Source: Catellatospora tritici
GTDB taxonomy: Bacteria > Actinomycetota > Actinomycetes > Mycobacteriales > Micromonosporaceae
Reading direction: 5' to 3'
Assembly: GCF_019083965.1 (NCBI RefSeq)
Contig: NZ_JAHRCY010000003.1
Location: 260,706-324,705, forward strand
Length of the DNA: 64,000 nucleotides
Of this stretch, positions 36,945 through 45,457 are shown in pieces (position 1 is the stretch's first letter; each line of letters opens with the position of its first letter). The notes under the pieces are model-generated. The model did no database searches and had not been told where the DNA came from. It saw nothing but the letters and a program-made list of their open reading frames with translations. The translations under genes were made by a program, and so were the position numbers.

Positions 36945-37403
36945 ATGCGTGTGTTCACGTCCCCCGACGACCTGGCGGCCGCGATCGGCGAGGACATCGG
37001 GCCGGGCCCATGGCACCGCATCGAACAGGAGCGGGTGGACGCGTTCGCCACCGCGACCGGCGACGACCAGTGGATCCACATCGACCCGGCCCGCGCCGCG
37101 CAGGGCCCGTTCGGCGGCACCATCGCCCACGGCTACCTGACCCTGTCGCTGCTGCCGCTGCTGGTCCGCGACCTGTACCGGTTCGACGGCGTCGCCATGG
37201 CCGTCAACTACGGCCTCAACAAGGTCCGCTTCCCCGCCCCGGTCCGCGTCGGCGCGAGCGTACGGCTGACCGCCCGGTTCCTCACGGTCGAGCCGGTCAC
37301 CGGCGGAGTCCAGCTCGCCGCGCAGATGACGATGGGCACCGACGCCGGCGACAAGCCCTGCTGCGTCGCCGAAACCCTCACCCGCCTTCACTTCCGCCCC
37401 TGA
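36945..37403 (+). CDS. MaoC-like dehydratase (hot-dog fold)
   Basis: This 152-residue protein matches the single-domain MaoC/enoyl-CoA hydratase 2 family: WHRIEQERVDAFATATGDDQWIHIDPARAAQGPFGGTIAHGYLTLSLLPLL contains the catalytic Asp/His pair in the hydratase motif (D-x-x-x-IH and G-x-x-x-HG). Length and sequence are close to actinobacterial proteins similar to NodN/MaoC. It probably hydrates an enoyl-CoA, substrate unknown. The open frame extends to 36783 but GGAG at about 36935 fits the ATG at 36945. A pair of family A hairpins follows. Confidence 0.92.
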   Translation: MRVFTSPDDLAAAIGEDIGPGPWHRIEQERVDAFATATGDDQWIHIDPARAAQGPFGGTIAHGYLTLSLLPLLVRDLYRFDGVAMAVNYGLNKVRFPAPVRVGASVRLTARFLTVEPVTGGVQLAAQMTMGTDAGDKPCCVAETLTRLHFRP

Positions 37404-37410
37404 CCAAACG

Positions 37411-37460
37411 AAAGGAAGGGCCCCTTCTTATCGCTTTGCGAGGTAGAAGGGCCCTTCTTG
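37411..37460. repeat. Family A hairpin, copy 4
   Basis: AAAGGAAGGGCCCCTTCTTA is followed by GTAGAAGGGCCCTTCTTG. It lies just after the MaoC-like stop and 33 bp before another copy. Confidence 0.85.
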
Positions 37461-37492
37461 ACCACGCCTGCCCTCGAGGAGCGGACGTGAGT

Positions 37493-37544
37493 TGAGAAGG
37501 GCCCTTCTACTGCGGATTGCGATAAGAAGGGGCCCTTCCTTTTC
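37493..37544. repeat. Family A hairpin, copy 5
   Basis: TGAGAAGGGCCCTTCTAC is followed by GATAAGAAGGGGCCCTTCCT. With copy 4 it forms a tandem pair between convergent genes. It abuts the stop codon of the minus-strand gene at 37545. Confidence 0.85.
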
Positions 37545-37991
37545 TCAGGCCCAGTGGAGGGTGAGGAGGAGGTCGAGGAAGTCGGCCAGGCGCAGGGGGG
37601 CGCGGCAGACCAGGCGGTGGCGGGCGGTGCCGTCGCTCCAGCAGGCCTCGAAGCCGCGCCAGGTGGTCCCGGCGCTGACCCGGACCCGGAAGGCGCCCAG
37701 GTTGAGCTGGGCGATCTGACGTTCGGGGGTGTGCTCGCCCCAGCCGAGCATGGTGTGCAGGTGCAACTCCACGGCGCCGCGGGTGTAGGTGATGTACCGC
37801 TCGGCGGCGGTGGCGATCCGGGTGCGCTCGATCCACTCCGGTGGCAGCTGCGGCAGCGCCGACTCCGGCGCGGCGGCGGCCCGAGCGGCCGGGGCGAGCA
37901 GCGGCACATCGGCGGCGCACGCGGCGGCGGCCCTGCTGAGCAGGTCGGCGCGGCGGCGTACGTCGCGCAGCTTGGAGGCGGAGGTCTGCAC
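37545..37991 (-). CDS. Hypothetical protein
   Basis: I take the GTG at 37991 as start because CTGGAG lies 6 bases upstream; the frame is open much further but the extension is compositionally unlike coding sequence here. The 148-residue product has an N-terminal helix (QTSASKLRDVRRRADLLSRAAAACAADVPLL), then a beta-rich region (YITYTRGAVELHLHTMLGWGEHTPERQIAQLNLGAFRVRVSAGTTWRGFEACWSDGTARHRLVCRAPLRLADFLDLLLTLHW). No family recognised. It is divergent from another unknown gene. Confidence 0.6.
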   Translation of the reverse strand: MQTSASKLRDVRRRADLLSRAAAACAADVPLLAPAARAAAAPESALPQLPPEWIERTRIATAAERYITYTRGAVELHLHTMLGWGEHTPERQIAQLNLGAFRVRVSAGTTWRGFEACWSDGTARHRLVCRAPLRLADFLDLLLTLHWA

Positions 37992-38183
37992 GCTGTGCTC
38001 CAGGGGTAGCGGAGGTGTGCCGCGCGTACGCCCCGGGTGAGCGCGGGAACGCGGCGGATGCGGCCGGGTGTTGGCCGCCGAGCCCGACGCTGCGCTCGTG
38101 AACCAGTTCACACCATCCCCACCAGTCCCGCCGCCCCAACCCACCCCTCGGGACCAGCGGGCCTCGTACGGGCGGTGGCGAAC

Positions 38184-38248
38184 GGGCGGTTTCGGCGTAC
38201 CTGTACGAATCTTGGCGCGGCTTCCAGCGCGTTCTCGAAGCCGCGCCC
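38184..38248. repeat. Degenerate family B repeat, reversed orientation
   Basis: GGGCGGTTTCGGCG at the left and CGTTCTCGAAGCCGCGCCC at the right flank GAATCTTGGCGC, which on the other strand is GCGCCAAGATTC, the core of the other copies. It lies in the 313-bp gap between divergent unknown genes; nothing else is recognised in that gap. Confidence 0.55.
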
Positions 38249-38304
38249 ACTTTCGGGTTCGCCGGTTGGGAGTGGGGGTGCGAGAACAGGGATAAACTGC
38301 GGAA

Positions 38305-39102
38305 ATGGAGACGACGCGGGCACGCGTCGGCGACCCGCTGGCGCACATCGATCTGAGCAGGCTCCGCGCGGACCTTCGGGCCGTGCAGCGGCTCGGCACC
38401 TCCGGCGGCGCGTTCAACGCGTGTGCGGTGAGCGCCGAGATCCGCCAGGCCTACCGCACCGCACTGGCCGCCCGCGACGAGGCGGCGGCATACCTGCACG
38501 GCAGCCGGGTGTGGTCGCGGGCCGATCTGGCCGAGGCGATCTGCGCGTACGGCGAGCACGAGGGACGCCCACGCCTGGTGGCGCAGTGGTGCGTCACCAC
38601 CGCACCCCAGCACTTGTACGACGCGGGGCACGAACTGCTGCGCCGCCAGCAGCTCGCCACGGCCCTGCGGGACCTGCTCACCGAGGCGCGCGGGACCGCG
38701 ATCCGGCAGCTGAACGAGGCCGAACTGCCGCTGCCCGACGACCCGCTGGCCCGAGCCCACAAGGCAGCCGACGTGATCGTCTTCGCCCGGCACCACCTCG
38801 ACTACGTCGCGGCCAACCGCAACCTGTACGCGGCGAACCTGGTCGTGCACCACGGCTGGAGCCTCGACGAGGTCGTCGAGGTCGCCGAGGCCGACCCGGG
38901 CGAGGTGGCCGACGCCTACGCGGCGGCCCGCGAGCACCCGCCCTCCGACGCCGACGCCCGCACGGTCCGCGAGCTCGCCCTGATCGCCGCCGCGATCGCG
39001 GGCCGGATCGAGCACTGGGAGTCGGCCCGAGCAGAGGCGATCGCCGACTGCCTCGCGAGCGGCCTGGCCACCGAGCGCATCGCCATCTCGGTGCCCACCT
39101 GA
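38305..39102 (+). CDS. Hypothetical helical protein
   Basis: The 265-residue product is almost entirely predicted to be helical (for example VSAEIRQAYRTALAARDEAAAYLHG, LARAHKAADVIVFARHHLDYVAANRNLYAANLVVHHGWSLDEVVEVAEADPGEVADAYAAAREH). The block WSLDEVVEVAEADPGEVADAY looks like a degenerate helix-turn-helix, so it may be a regulator, but no family is recognised. ATG at 38305. It is convergent with the SDR gene, 15 bp between stops. Confidence 0.7.
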   Translation: METTRARVGDPLAHIDLSRLRADLRAVQRLGTSGGAFNACAVSAEIRQAYRTALAARDEAAAYLHGSRVWSRADLAEAICAYGEHEGRPRLVAQWCVTTAPQHLYDAGHELLRRQQLATALRDLLTEARGTAIRQLNEAELPLPDDPLARAHKAADVIVFARHHLDYVAANRNLYAANLVVHHGWSLDEVVEVAEADPGEVADAYAAAREHPPSDADARTVRELALIAAAIAGRIEHWESARAEAIADCLASGLATERIAISVPT

Positions 39103-39117
39103 CCCCGAGCCGGCGCC

Positions 39118-39903
39118 TCAGCGCAGGCGGCGCATGGAGTTGAGCCAGCGGTCGGGGTCGGTGGCTTTGCGGCGTACGTATTCGGCGACCTCGGGGTGGG
39201 GCAGGATGTGGAACCGGCCCTCGGCCAGGGCGGCGAGGGTCGCGTCGGCGACCTCCTCCGGTTCCAGGATCGCCCCGGCGCGGGCCACGGCCAGCGCGGC
39301 GGGGCTACCCGCGGTCAGCCCGTCGGTGAGCAGCGGGGTGCGTACGCCCTGCGGGCACAGCACGCTCACGCCGATGCCCCGGTCGCCGTAGGTGATGGAC
39401 AGCCATTCGGCGAAGGCCACCGCGGCGTGCTTGGTGACCGCGTAGGGCGCGTCGCCGGGGGAGCTGAGCAGCCCGGCCGCCGAGCAGGTGTGCAGTAGCC
39501 AGCCGTGGCCGCGCGCGAGCATGCCGGGCAGCACCGCGCGCGCGGAGTGCACGTGCGCCATGACGTTGACCGACCAGGCGGCGGCCCATACCGACGGGTC
39601 GGCTTCGAGTCCGGCGCCGGTGCCGATGCCCGCGTTGGCGCAGAACAGGTCGATGCGGCCCAGTTCCCGCTCGGCGGCGGCGACCAGGGCCGTGACCTGC
39701 TCCTCGTCGGCGACATCGGCCTCGACGGCGACGGTGGGGGTGCCCACGGCGGTCAGCTCGGCCGCCAAGGCGTCCAGCGGGGTGCCGGACCGGTCGGACA
39801 GGCACAGGCCGGCGGCGCCCTCGGCGGCGAAGCGGCGGGCCAGGGCGGCGCCGATGCCGCCGGTGGCACCGGTGATGACGACGGTGGAACCGGCCACACG
39901 CAT
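39118..39903 (-). CDS. Short-chain dehydrogenase/reductase
   Basis: The 261-residue protein is a classical SDR: nucleotide loop VVITGATGGIGAALARRFAAEG, ADVADEEQVTALV, NAG in FCANAGIG, catalytic Ser in HTCSAAGLLSSPGDAPYAVTKHA with the Tyr-x-x-x-Lys motif (YAVTK), and PQGVRTPLL. The start ATG at 39903 is preceded by GGAG. It is divergently arranged with the rest of an acyl-CoA catabolic cluster (40064-44675) and shares with it a 160-bp control region carrying a perfect TetR-type operator, so it is probably in the same regulon. Confidence 0.93.
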   Translation of the reverse strand: MRVAGSTVVITGATGGIGAALARRFAAEGAAGLCLSDRSGTPLDALAAELTAVGTPTVAVEADVADEEQVTALVAAAERELGRIDLFCANAGIGTGAGLEADPSVWAAAWSVNVMAHVHSARAVLPGMLARGHGWLLHTCSAAGLLSSPGDAPYAVTKHAAVAFAEWLSITYGDRGIGVSVLCPQGVRTPLLTDGLTAGSPAALAVARAGAILEPEEVADATLAALAEGRFHILPHPEVAEYVRRKATDPDRWLNSMRRLR

Positions 39904-39969
39904 GTGCCCACTCCGTTCGGGTAGGGGTGTCGGCGGTTGACAGCGGGCAGCGGCTCCCGCAAGCTCCAT

Positions 39970-39983
39970 ACCGACCGGTCGGT
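39970..39983. promoter_or_regulatory. TetR-type operator, perfect 14-bp palindrome
   Basis: ACCGACCGGTCGGT is a perfect inverted repeat in the divergent promoter region of the SDR genes. The cluster it serves ends with a TetR regulator gene, which is the likely binder. Operators of this shape are common for TetR proteins controlling acyl-CoA metabolism in actinobacteria; the assignment is inference. Confidence 0.75.
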
Positions 39984-40063
39984 CTGGTGGGTAACGTAGG
40001 CGCCCGACCGTGCACGCGTCAACGCCGGGACCGAATCGCTGGACAAACGTGGAGGCAGGACAG

Positions 40064-40837
40064 GTGGACACGGGTCTGCAGGGGAAAACGGCGCTGGTCA
40101 CCGGCGCCTCCCGGGGCATCGGCAGGGGCATCGCGGCCGCGTTGGCGGCCGAGGGCGCCAACGTGGTGCTGGTGTCGCGGCGGCAGGATTCGCTGGACGC
40201 GGTCGCGGCGGAGCTGGCTGAGGCGTACCCGAAGGTGGGGGTCTTCGCCAAGGCGGCGCACGTGGGCGAGCCGGAGCAGGTGCAGGCCTGCGTGACGGCG
40301 GCCGTCGAGCGGTTCGGCACGGTGGACGTGCTGGTCAACAACGCCGGGACCAACCCCTACTTCGGGCCGCTGGTCGACCTCGACGTGTCCCGGGCCGAGA
40401 AGACGGTGCAGGTCAACCAGCTGTCGATCGTGCTGTGGACGCAGGCGGTGTGGCACGCCTCGATGGCCCGGCACGGCGGCAGCGTCGTCAACATCGCCTC
40501 GGTCGGCGGTCTGGTCACCGAGCACGGCATCGGCTACTACAACGCCACCAAGGCCGCGGTCATTCACCTGACCAGGCAGTTCGCCGCCGAGCTGGCGCCG
40601 TCGGTGCGGGTCAACGGGATCGCGCCGGGCCTGGTGCGCACCCAGCTCGCCCGCGCGCTGTGGGAGCCGTTCGAGGAGCAGATGAACGCGGTGCTGCCGC
40701 TGGGCCGCATCGGCGAACCGGAGGACATCGCCTCGGTGGCGGTGTTCCTGGCCGGGTCCGCGTCCGGCTGGATGACCGGGCAGACCCTCGTCGTCGACGG
40801 GGGCTCGCTGATCCGCACCTCGGTGACGGTCGGCTGA
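40064..40837 (+). CDS. SDR family oxidoreductase (FabG-like)
   Basis: The 257-residue protein is a classical SDR close to 3-ketoacyl reductases: TALVTGASRGIGRGIAAALAAEGANVVLVSRR, VDVLVNNAGTNPYFGPL, VVNIASVGGLVTEHGIGYYNATKAAVIHLTRQFAAELAP with the YNATK catalytic motif, VNGIAPGLVRTQLARALWE and GRIGEPEDIASVAVFLAGSASGWMTGQTLVVDGG. It likely oxidises a hydroxyacyl or cyclic alcohol intermediate. The GTG at 40064 follows GGAGGCAGGAC; an ATG at 40010 is less likely since it would extend past the family start. It leads a co-directional operon. Confidence 0.93.
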   Translation: MDTGLQGKTALVTGASRGIGRGIAAALAAEGANVVLVSRRQDSLDAVAAELAEAYPKVGVFAKAAHVGEPEQVQACVTAAVERFGTVDVLVNNAGTNPYFGPLVDLDVSRAEKTVQVNQLSIVLWTQAVWHASMARHGGSVVNIASVGGLVTEHGIGYYNATKAAVIHLTRQFAAELAPSVRVNGIAPGLVRTQLARALWEPFEEQMNAVLPLGRIGEPEDIASVAVFLAGSASGWMTGQTLVVDGGSLIRTSVTVG

Positions 40838-40877
40838 TGCGCGGAGAGACCATGAGCGCACGTCGGGGGATTCTCCG

Positions 40878-41831
40878 ATGAGCGGGCGCTGGGAGATCAC
40901 CGTACCGCTGCCGGGGGTGCCGCTGGCCGAGCACCGGCGGCTGCTGCCGCTGCTGGCCGAGCTGGGCTACACCGGCGTGTGGAGCGCCGAGACCAACGGT
41001 GTGGACGCGTTCACGCCGCTGGTGCTGGCCGCCGAGCACGCCCCGACGCTGCGGCTGGGCACGGCCATCGCGCCCGTGTACACCCGGGGGCCGGGCCTGC
41101 TCGCGATGACCGCCTCCGCGCTGGCGCAGCTCGCGCCGGGCCGGTTCGCGCTGGGCATCGGCGCCAGCTCGCCGGTGATCGTGGAGGGCTGGAACGCGGC
41201 CGCCTTCGACCAGCCGTTCCAGCGCACCCGCGACACGCTGCGGTTCCTGCGCGCCACGCTGGGCGGGCAGAAGATCGACCAGGCGTACGACACGTTCGGC
41301 GTACGCGGATTCGCCCTCGATCCGGCGCCCGCCCAGCCGCCGCGCATCCTGCTCGCCGCGCTGCGACCGGGCATGCTGCGCCTGGCCGGGCGCGAAGCCG
41401 ACGGGGCGATCACCAACTGGCTCGCCGTCGAGGACGTGGCCCAGGTACGCGCCGAGCTCGGCCCCAAAGAACTGGCCGCCCGGATCTTCGTCTGCCCGAG
41501 CGAGGACGCCGACGCCGTCCGCGCCCTCGGTCGGCGGCTGATCGCGGCGTACCTGACCGTGGGCGTGTACGCGGCGTTCCACGACTGGCTGGGGCGCGGC
41601 GAGCAGCTGGCGCCCATGCACCTGGCGTGGGCGGCGGGACAGCGCAAGGAGGCGGCCGCGGCCATCCCCGCCGAGGTGATCGACTCGCTGATCGTGCACG
41701 GGTCCTACCAGCAGTGCCGCGAGCACGTGGCCCGCTACGTCGAGGCCGGGATCGACACCCCGGTGCTGGCGCTGGTGCCGCTGCCGGGGCTGGACGTCGA
41801 ACGCGCCGTACGAGAGCTGGCCCCGCGATGA
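40878..41831 (+). CDS. LLM-class F420-dependent oxidoreductase
   Basis: A 317-residue luciferase-like monooxygenase family protein. Blocks such as LLAELGYTGVWSAETNGVDAFTPLVLAAEHAPTLRLGTAIAPVYTRGPGLLAMTASALAQLAPGRFALGIGASSPVIVEGWNA are typical of actinobacterial F420-dependent LLM oxidoreductases. It probably reduces or oxidises an intermediate of the pathway encoded by its neighbours; the substrate is unknown. ATG at 40878 is 40 bp after the SDR. Its TGA overlaps the ATG of the phosphotransferase gene. Confidence 0.92.
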   Translation: MSGRWEITVPLPGVPLAEHRRLLPLLAELGYTGVWSAETNGVDAFTPLVLAAEHAPTLRLGTAIAPVYTRGPGLLAMTASALAQLAPGRFALGIGASSPVIVEGWNAAAFDQPFQRTRDTLRFLRATLGGQKIDQAYDTFGVRGFALDPAPAQPPRILLAALRPGMLRLAGREADGAITNWLAVEDVAQVRAELGPKELAARIFVCPSEDADAVRALGRRLIAAYLTVGVYAAFHDWLGRGEQLAPMHLAWAAGQRKEAAAAIPAEVIDSLIVHGSYQQCREHVARYVEAGIDTPVLALVPLPGLDVERAVRELAPR

Positions 41832-42865
41832 GCGAGTACCGCGACCCGCCCGGCATCGACACCGACCGGCTCGCCGCGTACCTGCGCGATGCCCTGCCGA
41901 CCGCGGACCAGCGGGCCGAGCTGGCCGGGCCGCTGCGCGGGGAGCTGATCGAGGGCGGCCGGTCCAACCTCACCTACCGGCTCACCGACGGCACCACCCG
42001 TTGGGTGCTGCGCCGCCCACCGCTGGGCCACGTGCTGCCCACCGCGCACGACATGGGCCGGGAGTACCGGGTGATCCGCGCCCTGCGCGACACCGGCGTG
42101 CCCGTGCCCGGCACCTGGCTGCTGTGCCCCGACGCCGAGGTGATCGGCTCGCCGTTCTACCTGATGGACGAGGTGCCCGGGGTGGTGCTGCGGGGCGAGG
42201 GACACGACCCGCTCACCCCCGAGCAGGCGCGGCGCTGCGGCCGGACGCTGGTCGACGTGCTGGTGGCGCTGCACGCCGTCGACCCGGCCGAGGTGGGCCT
42301 GGCCGACTTCGGCAAACCCGACGGCTACCTGGTCCGCCAGGTCGCCATCTGGCACAAGCAGTGGCAGCGCTCGATCACCCGGGAACTGCCGGGCCTGCAG
42401 CGGCTGCACGACCGGCTGGCCGCGGCCGTGCCCGACTCCGGCCGGGCCGGGATCGTGCACGGCGACTACCGGCTCGACAATGTCATGTTCGACCCGGCGG
42501 TGACCCGGATGCTGGCGGTGCTCGACTGGGAGATGTGCACCCTGGGCGACCCGCTGGCCGACGTCGGGCTGCTGCACGTGTACACGGTGCTCGCCGAGCA
42601 GGGCGCCCGCCCCGGCGGCGGGCTCGCCCCGGGCAGCGGCTTCCCGCCCGCCGGGCAGCTGACCGCCTGGTACGCCGAGGCCACCGGCGTCGACCTGGCC
42701 CAACTGGACTGGTACATCGCGTTCGCGTACTACAAGCTCGCGATCATCCTGGAGGGGATCCACGCACGGTTCCTCGCCGGGAAGACCGTGGGCCGGGACT
42801 TCGAGACGGTCGGCGCCATGGTGCCGCACCTGGTGGAGCAGGGACTTTCGGCGGCAGGGGAGTGA
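41828..42865 (+). CDS. Phosphotransferase family protein (ACAD10/APH-like)
   Basis: The 345-residue protein has an aminoglycoside phosphotransferase-like kinase fold of the type linked to acyl-CoA dehydrogenases: GGRSNLTYRLTD, WVLRRPP, MGREYRVIRAL, the catalytic loop IVHGDYRLDNVMF and the metal site VLDWEMCTLGDPLADVG. In eukaryotic ACAD10/11 the same domains are fused, and in bacteria they are neighbours, as here. It may phosphorylate a hydroxyacyl-CoA intermediate before elimination. The ATG overlaps the LLM gene stop (ATGA), and the acyl-CoA dehydrogenase gene starts 2 bp after its own stop. Confidence 0.92.
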   Translation: MSEYRDPPGIDTDRLAAYLRDALPTADQRAELAGPLRGELIEGGRSNLTYRLTDGTTRWVLRRPPLGHVLPTAHDMGREYRVIRALRDTGVPVPGTWLLCPDAEVIGSPFYLMDEVPGVVLRGEGHDPLTPEQARRCGRTLVDVLVALHAVDPAEVGLADFGKPDGYLVRQVAIWHKQWQRSITRELPGLQRLHDRLAAAVPDSGRAGIVHGDYRLDNVMFDPAVTRMLAVLDWEMCTLGDPLADVGLLHVYTVLAEQGARPGGGLAPGSGFPPAGQLTAWYAEATGVDLAQLDWYIAFAYYKLAIILEGIHARFLAGKTVGRDFETVGAMVPHLVEQGLSAAGE

Positions 42866-42867
42866 CG

Positions 42868-44079
42868 ATGGATTTCGCGATGGACGAGCGTACGGCGCAC
42901 CTGGCCGAGCAGGTGCGCGCCTTCCTCGACGAGGTGGTGTACCCGGCCGAGGCCGAGTTCGAGGCCCAGATGGCGGCCGAGCCGGACCGGTGGGACTCCC
43001 CGCCGCTGATGGCGGGTCTCAAGCTGGAGGCGCAGCAGCGCGGGCTGTGGAACCTGTTCCTGCCCGACGCCGAGCACGGCGCCGGACTGACCAACCTGCA
43101 GTACGCGCACCTGGCCGAGCTGTCCGGCCGCAGCCCGCTGCTGGCGCCGGAGGCGATGAACTGCGCCGCCCCCGACACCGGCAACATGGAACTGCTGGCC
43201 CAGTTCGGCACGCCCGAGCAGCACGACCGCTGGCTCAAGCCGCTGCTGGCCGGGCAGATCCGGTCCTGCTTCTCGATGACCGAACCCGAGGTGGCCTCCT
43301 CCGACGCCAACAACATCGCGCTGCGCATCACCCGCGACGGCGACGAGTACGTGGTGCACGGGCGCAAGTGGTGGTCGTCGGGGGCGATGAACCCGCGCTG
43401 CGAGATCTCGATCGTCATGGGCGTGTCCGACCCGGACGGTCCGCGCCACCGCCGCCACAGCATGGTGCTGGTGCCGTTGGACACCCCCGGTGTCACCCGG
43501 CGCCGCTCGACCCACGTCTTCGGATACGACGACCGCAGCCACGGCGGCCACGCCGAGATCGAGTTCGACCAGGTCCGGGTGCCGGTCACCAACCTGGTCG
43601 GCGGCGAGCACGAGGGCTTCGCCATCGCCCAGGCGCGCCTGGGTCCGGGCCGCATCCACCACTGCATGCGCCTGATCGGCATGGCCGAGCGGGCCCTGGA
43701 GCTGATGTGCCGCCGGGTGCTGTCGCGCGACACGTTCGGCGGCCCGATCGCCGACAAGGGCGTGGTGCAGGAGTGGATCGCCGACGCCCGCATCGAGATC
43801 GAGCAGGCGCGGCTGCTGGTGCTCAAGACGGCCTGGCTGATGGACACCGTCGGCAACCGGGGCGCCCGCACCGAGATCGCCGCGATCAAGGTGATCGTGC
43901 CCGCGATGGCCTGCCGGGTCATCGACCGGTCCATCCAGGCGCACGGCGCCACCGGCGTCTCCCAGGACACGCCGCTGGCCTCGCTGTATGCCCACGCGCG
44001 TACCCTGCAGATCGCGGATGGGCCCGACGAGGTGCACCGCCGCACGGTGGCGCAGCGGGAGTTGGCACAGTACCGATGA
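42868..44079 (+). CDS. Acyl-CoA dehydrogenase
   Basis: This 403-residue flavoenzyme matches the acyl-CoA dehydrogenase family (ACAD10/11-like subgroup): helical N-terminus, LFLPDAEHGAGLTNLQYAHLAELSGRSPLLAPEAMNC, the flavin-binding CFSMTEPEVASSDANNIALRITRDGDEYVVHGRKWWSSGA, and the C-terminal helices with GPGRIHHCMRLIGMAERALELM and IQAHGATGVSQDTPLASLYAHARTLQIADGPDEVHRRTVAQREL. It probably introduces the alpha-beta double bond in a 4-hydroxyacyl- or branched acyl-CoA. The downstream TetR gene overlaps by 4 bases. Confidence 0.95.
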   Translation: MDFAMDERTAHLAEQVRAFLDEVVYPAEAEFEAQMAAEPDRWDSPPLMAGLKLEAQQRGLWNLFLPDAEHGAGLTNLQYAHLAELSGRSPLLAPEAMNCAAPDTGNMELLAQFGTPEQHDRWLKPLLAGQIRSCFSMTEPEVASSDANNIALRITRDGDEYVVHGRKWWSSGAMNPRCEISIVMGVSDPDGPRHRRHSMVLVPLDTPGVTRRRSTHVFGYDDRSHGGHAEIEFDQVRVPVTNLVGGEHEGFAIAQARLGPGRIHHCMRLIGMAERALELMCRRVLSRDTFGGPIADKGVVQEWIADARIEIEQARLLVLKTAWLMDTVGNRGARTEIAAIKVIVPAMACRVIDRSIQAHGATGVSQDTPLASLYAHARTLQIADGPDEVHRRTVAQRELAQYR

Positions 44080-44675
44080 CAGGAGACGGCGTGGCGGGTC
44101 GGCGGCCGGGGGTGCGCGAGCGGGTGCTCGCCGCCGCCGTGGAACTGTTCGCCGGGCAGGGCTACGACGCCACGTCGGTGCAGCAGGTGGTGGAGCGTGC
44201 CCAGGTCACCAAGGGCGCGCTCTACCACTACTTCAGCTCCAAGGACGACCTGCTCTACGAGATCTACCACCACCTGATCTCGCTCCAGCTCGCCGAACTG
44301 GACGCGATCGTGGCCCGGCAGATGCCCACGGCCGACGCCGTGGGCGCGGTCATCGCCAGCCTGGTCTCCACGACCGCCGCCCACGCCCAGGAGGCGGCGG
44401 TCTTCGGCCGCGAGATGCACCGGCTGGACAAGGAGCGCCGCGAGGCGATCCGAGCCGACCGGCGCCGCTACCACGAGACGTTCCGCGCGGTCATCGACCG
44501 GGGCCAGGCGCGCGGCGAGTTGGCGTCGGTCGCTTCGGCCGAGACGGTGACGCTGATGGTCTTCGGCATGGTCAACCAGATCCCGGTTTGGTATCGCCCC
44601 GACGGCCCCAAGGACGCCGACCAGCTCACCCACGAGGTCACCGACTTCGTGCTGGCCGCGCTGCGCCCGGCCTAG
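44076..44675 (+). CDS. TetR family transcriptional regulator
   Basis: The 199-residue regulator has the TetR DNA-binding domain RERVLAAAVELFAGQGYDATSVQQVVERAQVTKGALYHYFSSKDDLLYEIYHHL, followed by a helical ligand domain resembling the C-terminal domain of fatty acid-type TetR regulators (TetR_C of the KstR2 type). It is the last gene of the operon, overlapping the acyl-CoA dehydrogenase stop (ATGA), and the likely binder of the ACCGACCGGTCGGT site 4.1 kb upstream, so the cluster would be feedback-controlled by an acyl-CoA intermediate. Confidence 0.93.
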   Translation: MTGDGVAGRRPGVRERVLAAAVELFAGQGYDATSVQQVVERAQVTKGALYHYFSSKDDLLYEIYHHLISLQLAELDAIVARQMPTADAVGAVIASLVSTTAAHAQEAAVFGREMHRLDKERREAIRADRRRYHETFRAVIDRGQARGELASVASAETVTLMVFGMVNQIPVWYRPDGPKDADQLTHEVTDFVLAALRPA

Positions 44676-44770
44676 GCCGGTAGTCGGCCCGCCTCCACCG
44701 TTCGGGGCTTTCGGCACGCGGCTCATCGCTGTTTGCTGTACCACGTGTCCTGTTCGGATGGAGGCGGCGC

Positions 44771-45457
44771 GTGACGGCGAACCACAACGTCCCCGCGCTG
44801 CGTAGGCGGATCTTCCTCATCGGGTTGCCCATGGCCGGCGGCGCGGGCCTGGTGGTGCACATCCTCACCGACGTCTCGCTGCCGCTGGCAATCGGCGCGT
44901 TCGCGCTGCTGGGCGCGGCGGTCTTCGGCTTCGTGCTGTCGCGGATGGACCCGGCCGGACGCCGGGCGCTGCGCCGCCGCGCCGGGGTCGGCCTGCTCGC
45001 GGGCCTCGTCGGCACCCTGGCGTACGACGCGGCGCGCTACGGCGTGGTGGCGCTGTTCGACATGTCGTTCAAGCCGTTCCACGTGTTCCACATCTTCGGC
45101 GAGCTGTTCATCGGCCCGAACCACCCCGACGTGCTCATCTTCGCGGTCGGCACGCTCTACCACATCTCCAACGGCACGTTCTTCGGCCTGGCGTACACCC
45201 TGGTCTTCAAACGGCCGTCCTGGTGGACCGGCGCGCTGTGGGGCATCGGCCTGGAACTGTGCATGGCGTTCCTCTACCCGACCTGGCTGCGGATCCAGAT
45301 GCTCAACGAGTTCCTGGAGATCTCCGCCCTCGGCCACGTCGTATACGGCTCCACCCTCGGCGTGGTGGCCGCGATCGGCGTACGCCGCCTGGCCGCCCGC
45401 GCCACCGCCCCGGCCGACGCGCCGGTCGAGACCCCGAAACCCGCGGAGGTGCTGTGA
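44771..45457 (+). CDS. Multi-pass membrane protein of unknown function
   Basis: The 228-residue protein has about six hydrophobic segments (for example IFLIGLPMAGGAGLVVHIL, IGAFALLGAAVFGFVLS, GLLAGLVGTLAYDAARYGVVALF, TLYHISNGTFFGLAYTLVF, ALWGIGLELCMAFLYPTWL, ALGHVVYGSTLGVVAAIGVRRL). I do not recognise a family. The GTG at 44771 has GGAGGC upstream. Its TGA overlaps the GTG of the large toxin-like membrane protein gene, so the two are co-expressed. Confidence 0.75.
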   Translation: MTANHNVPALRRRIFLIGLPMAGGAGLVVHILTDVSLPLAIGAFALLGAAVFGFVLSRMDPAGRRALRRRAGVGLLAGLVGTLAYDAARYGVVALFDMSFKPFHVFHIFGELFIGPNHPDVLIFAVGTLYHISNGTFFGLAYTLVFKRPSWWTGALWGIGLELCMAFLYPTWLRIQMLNEFLEISALGHVVYGSTLGVVAAIGVRRLAARATAPADAPVETPKPAEVL

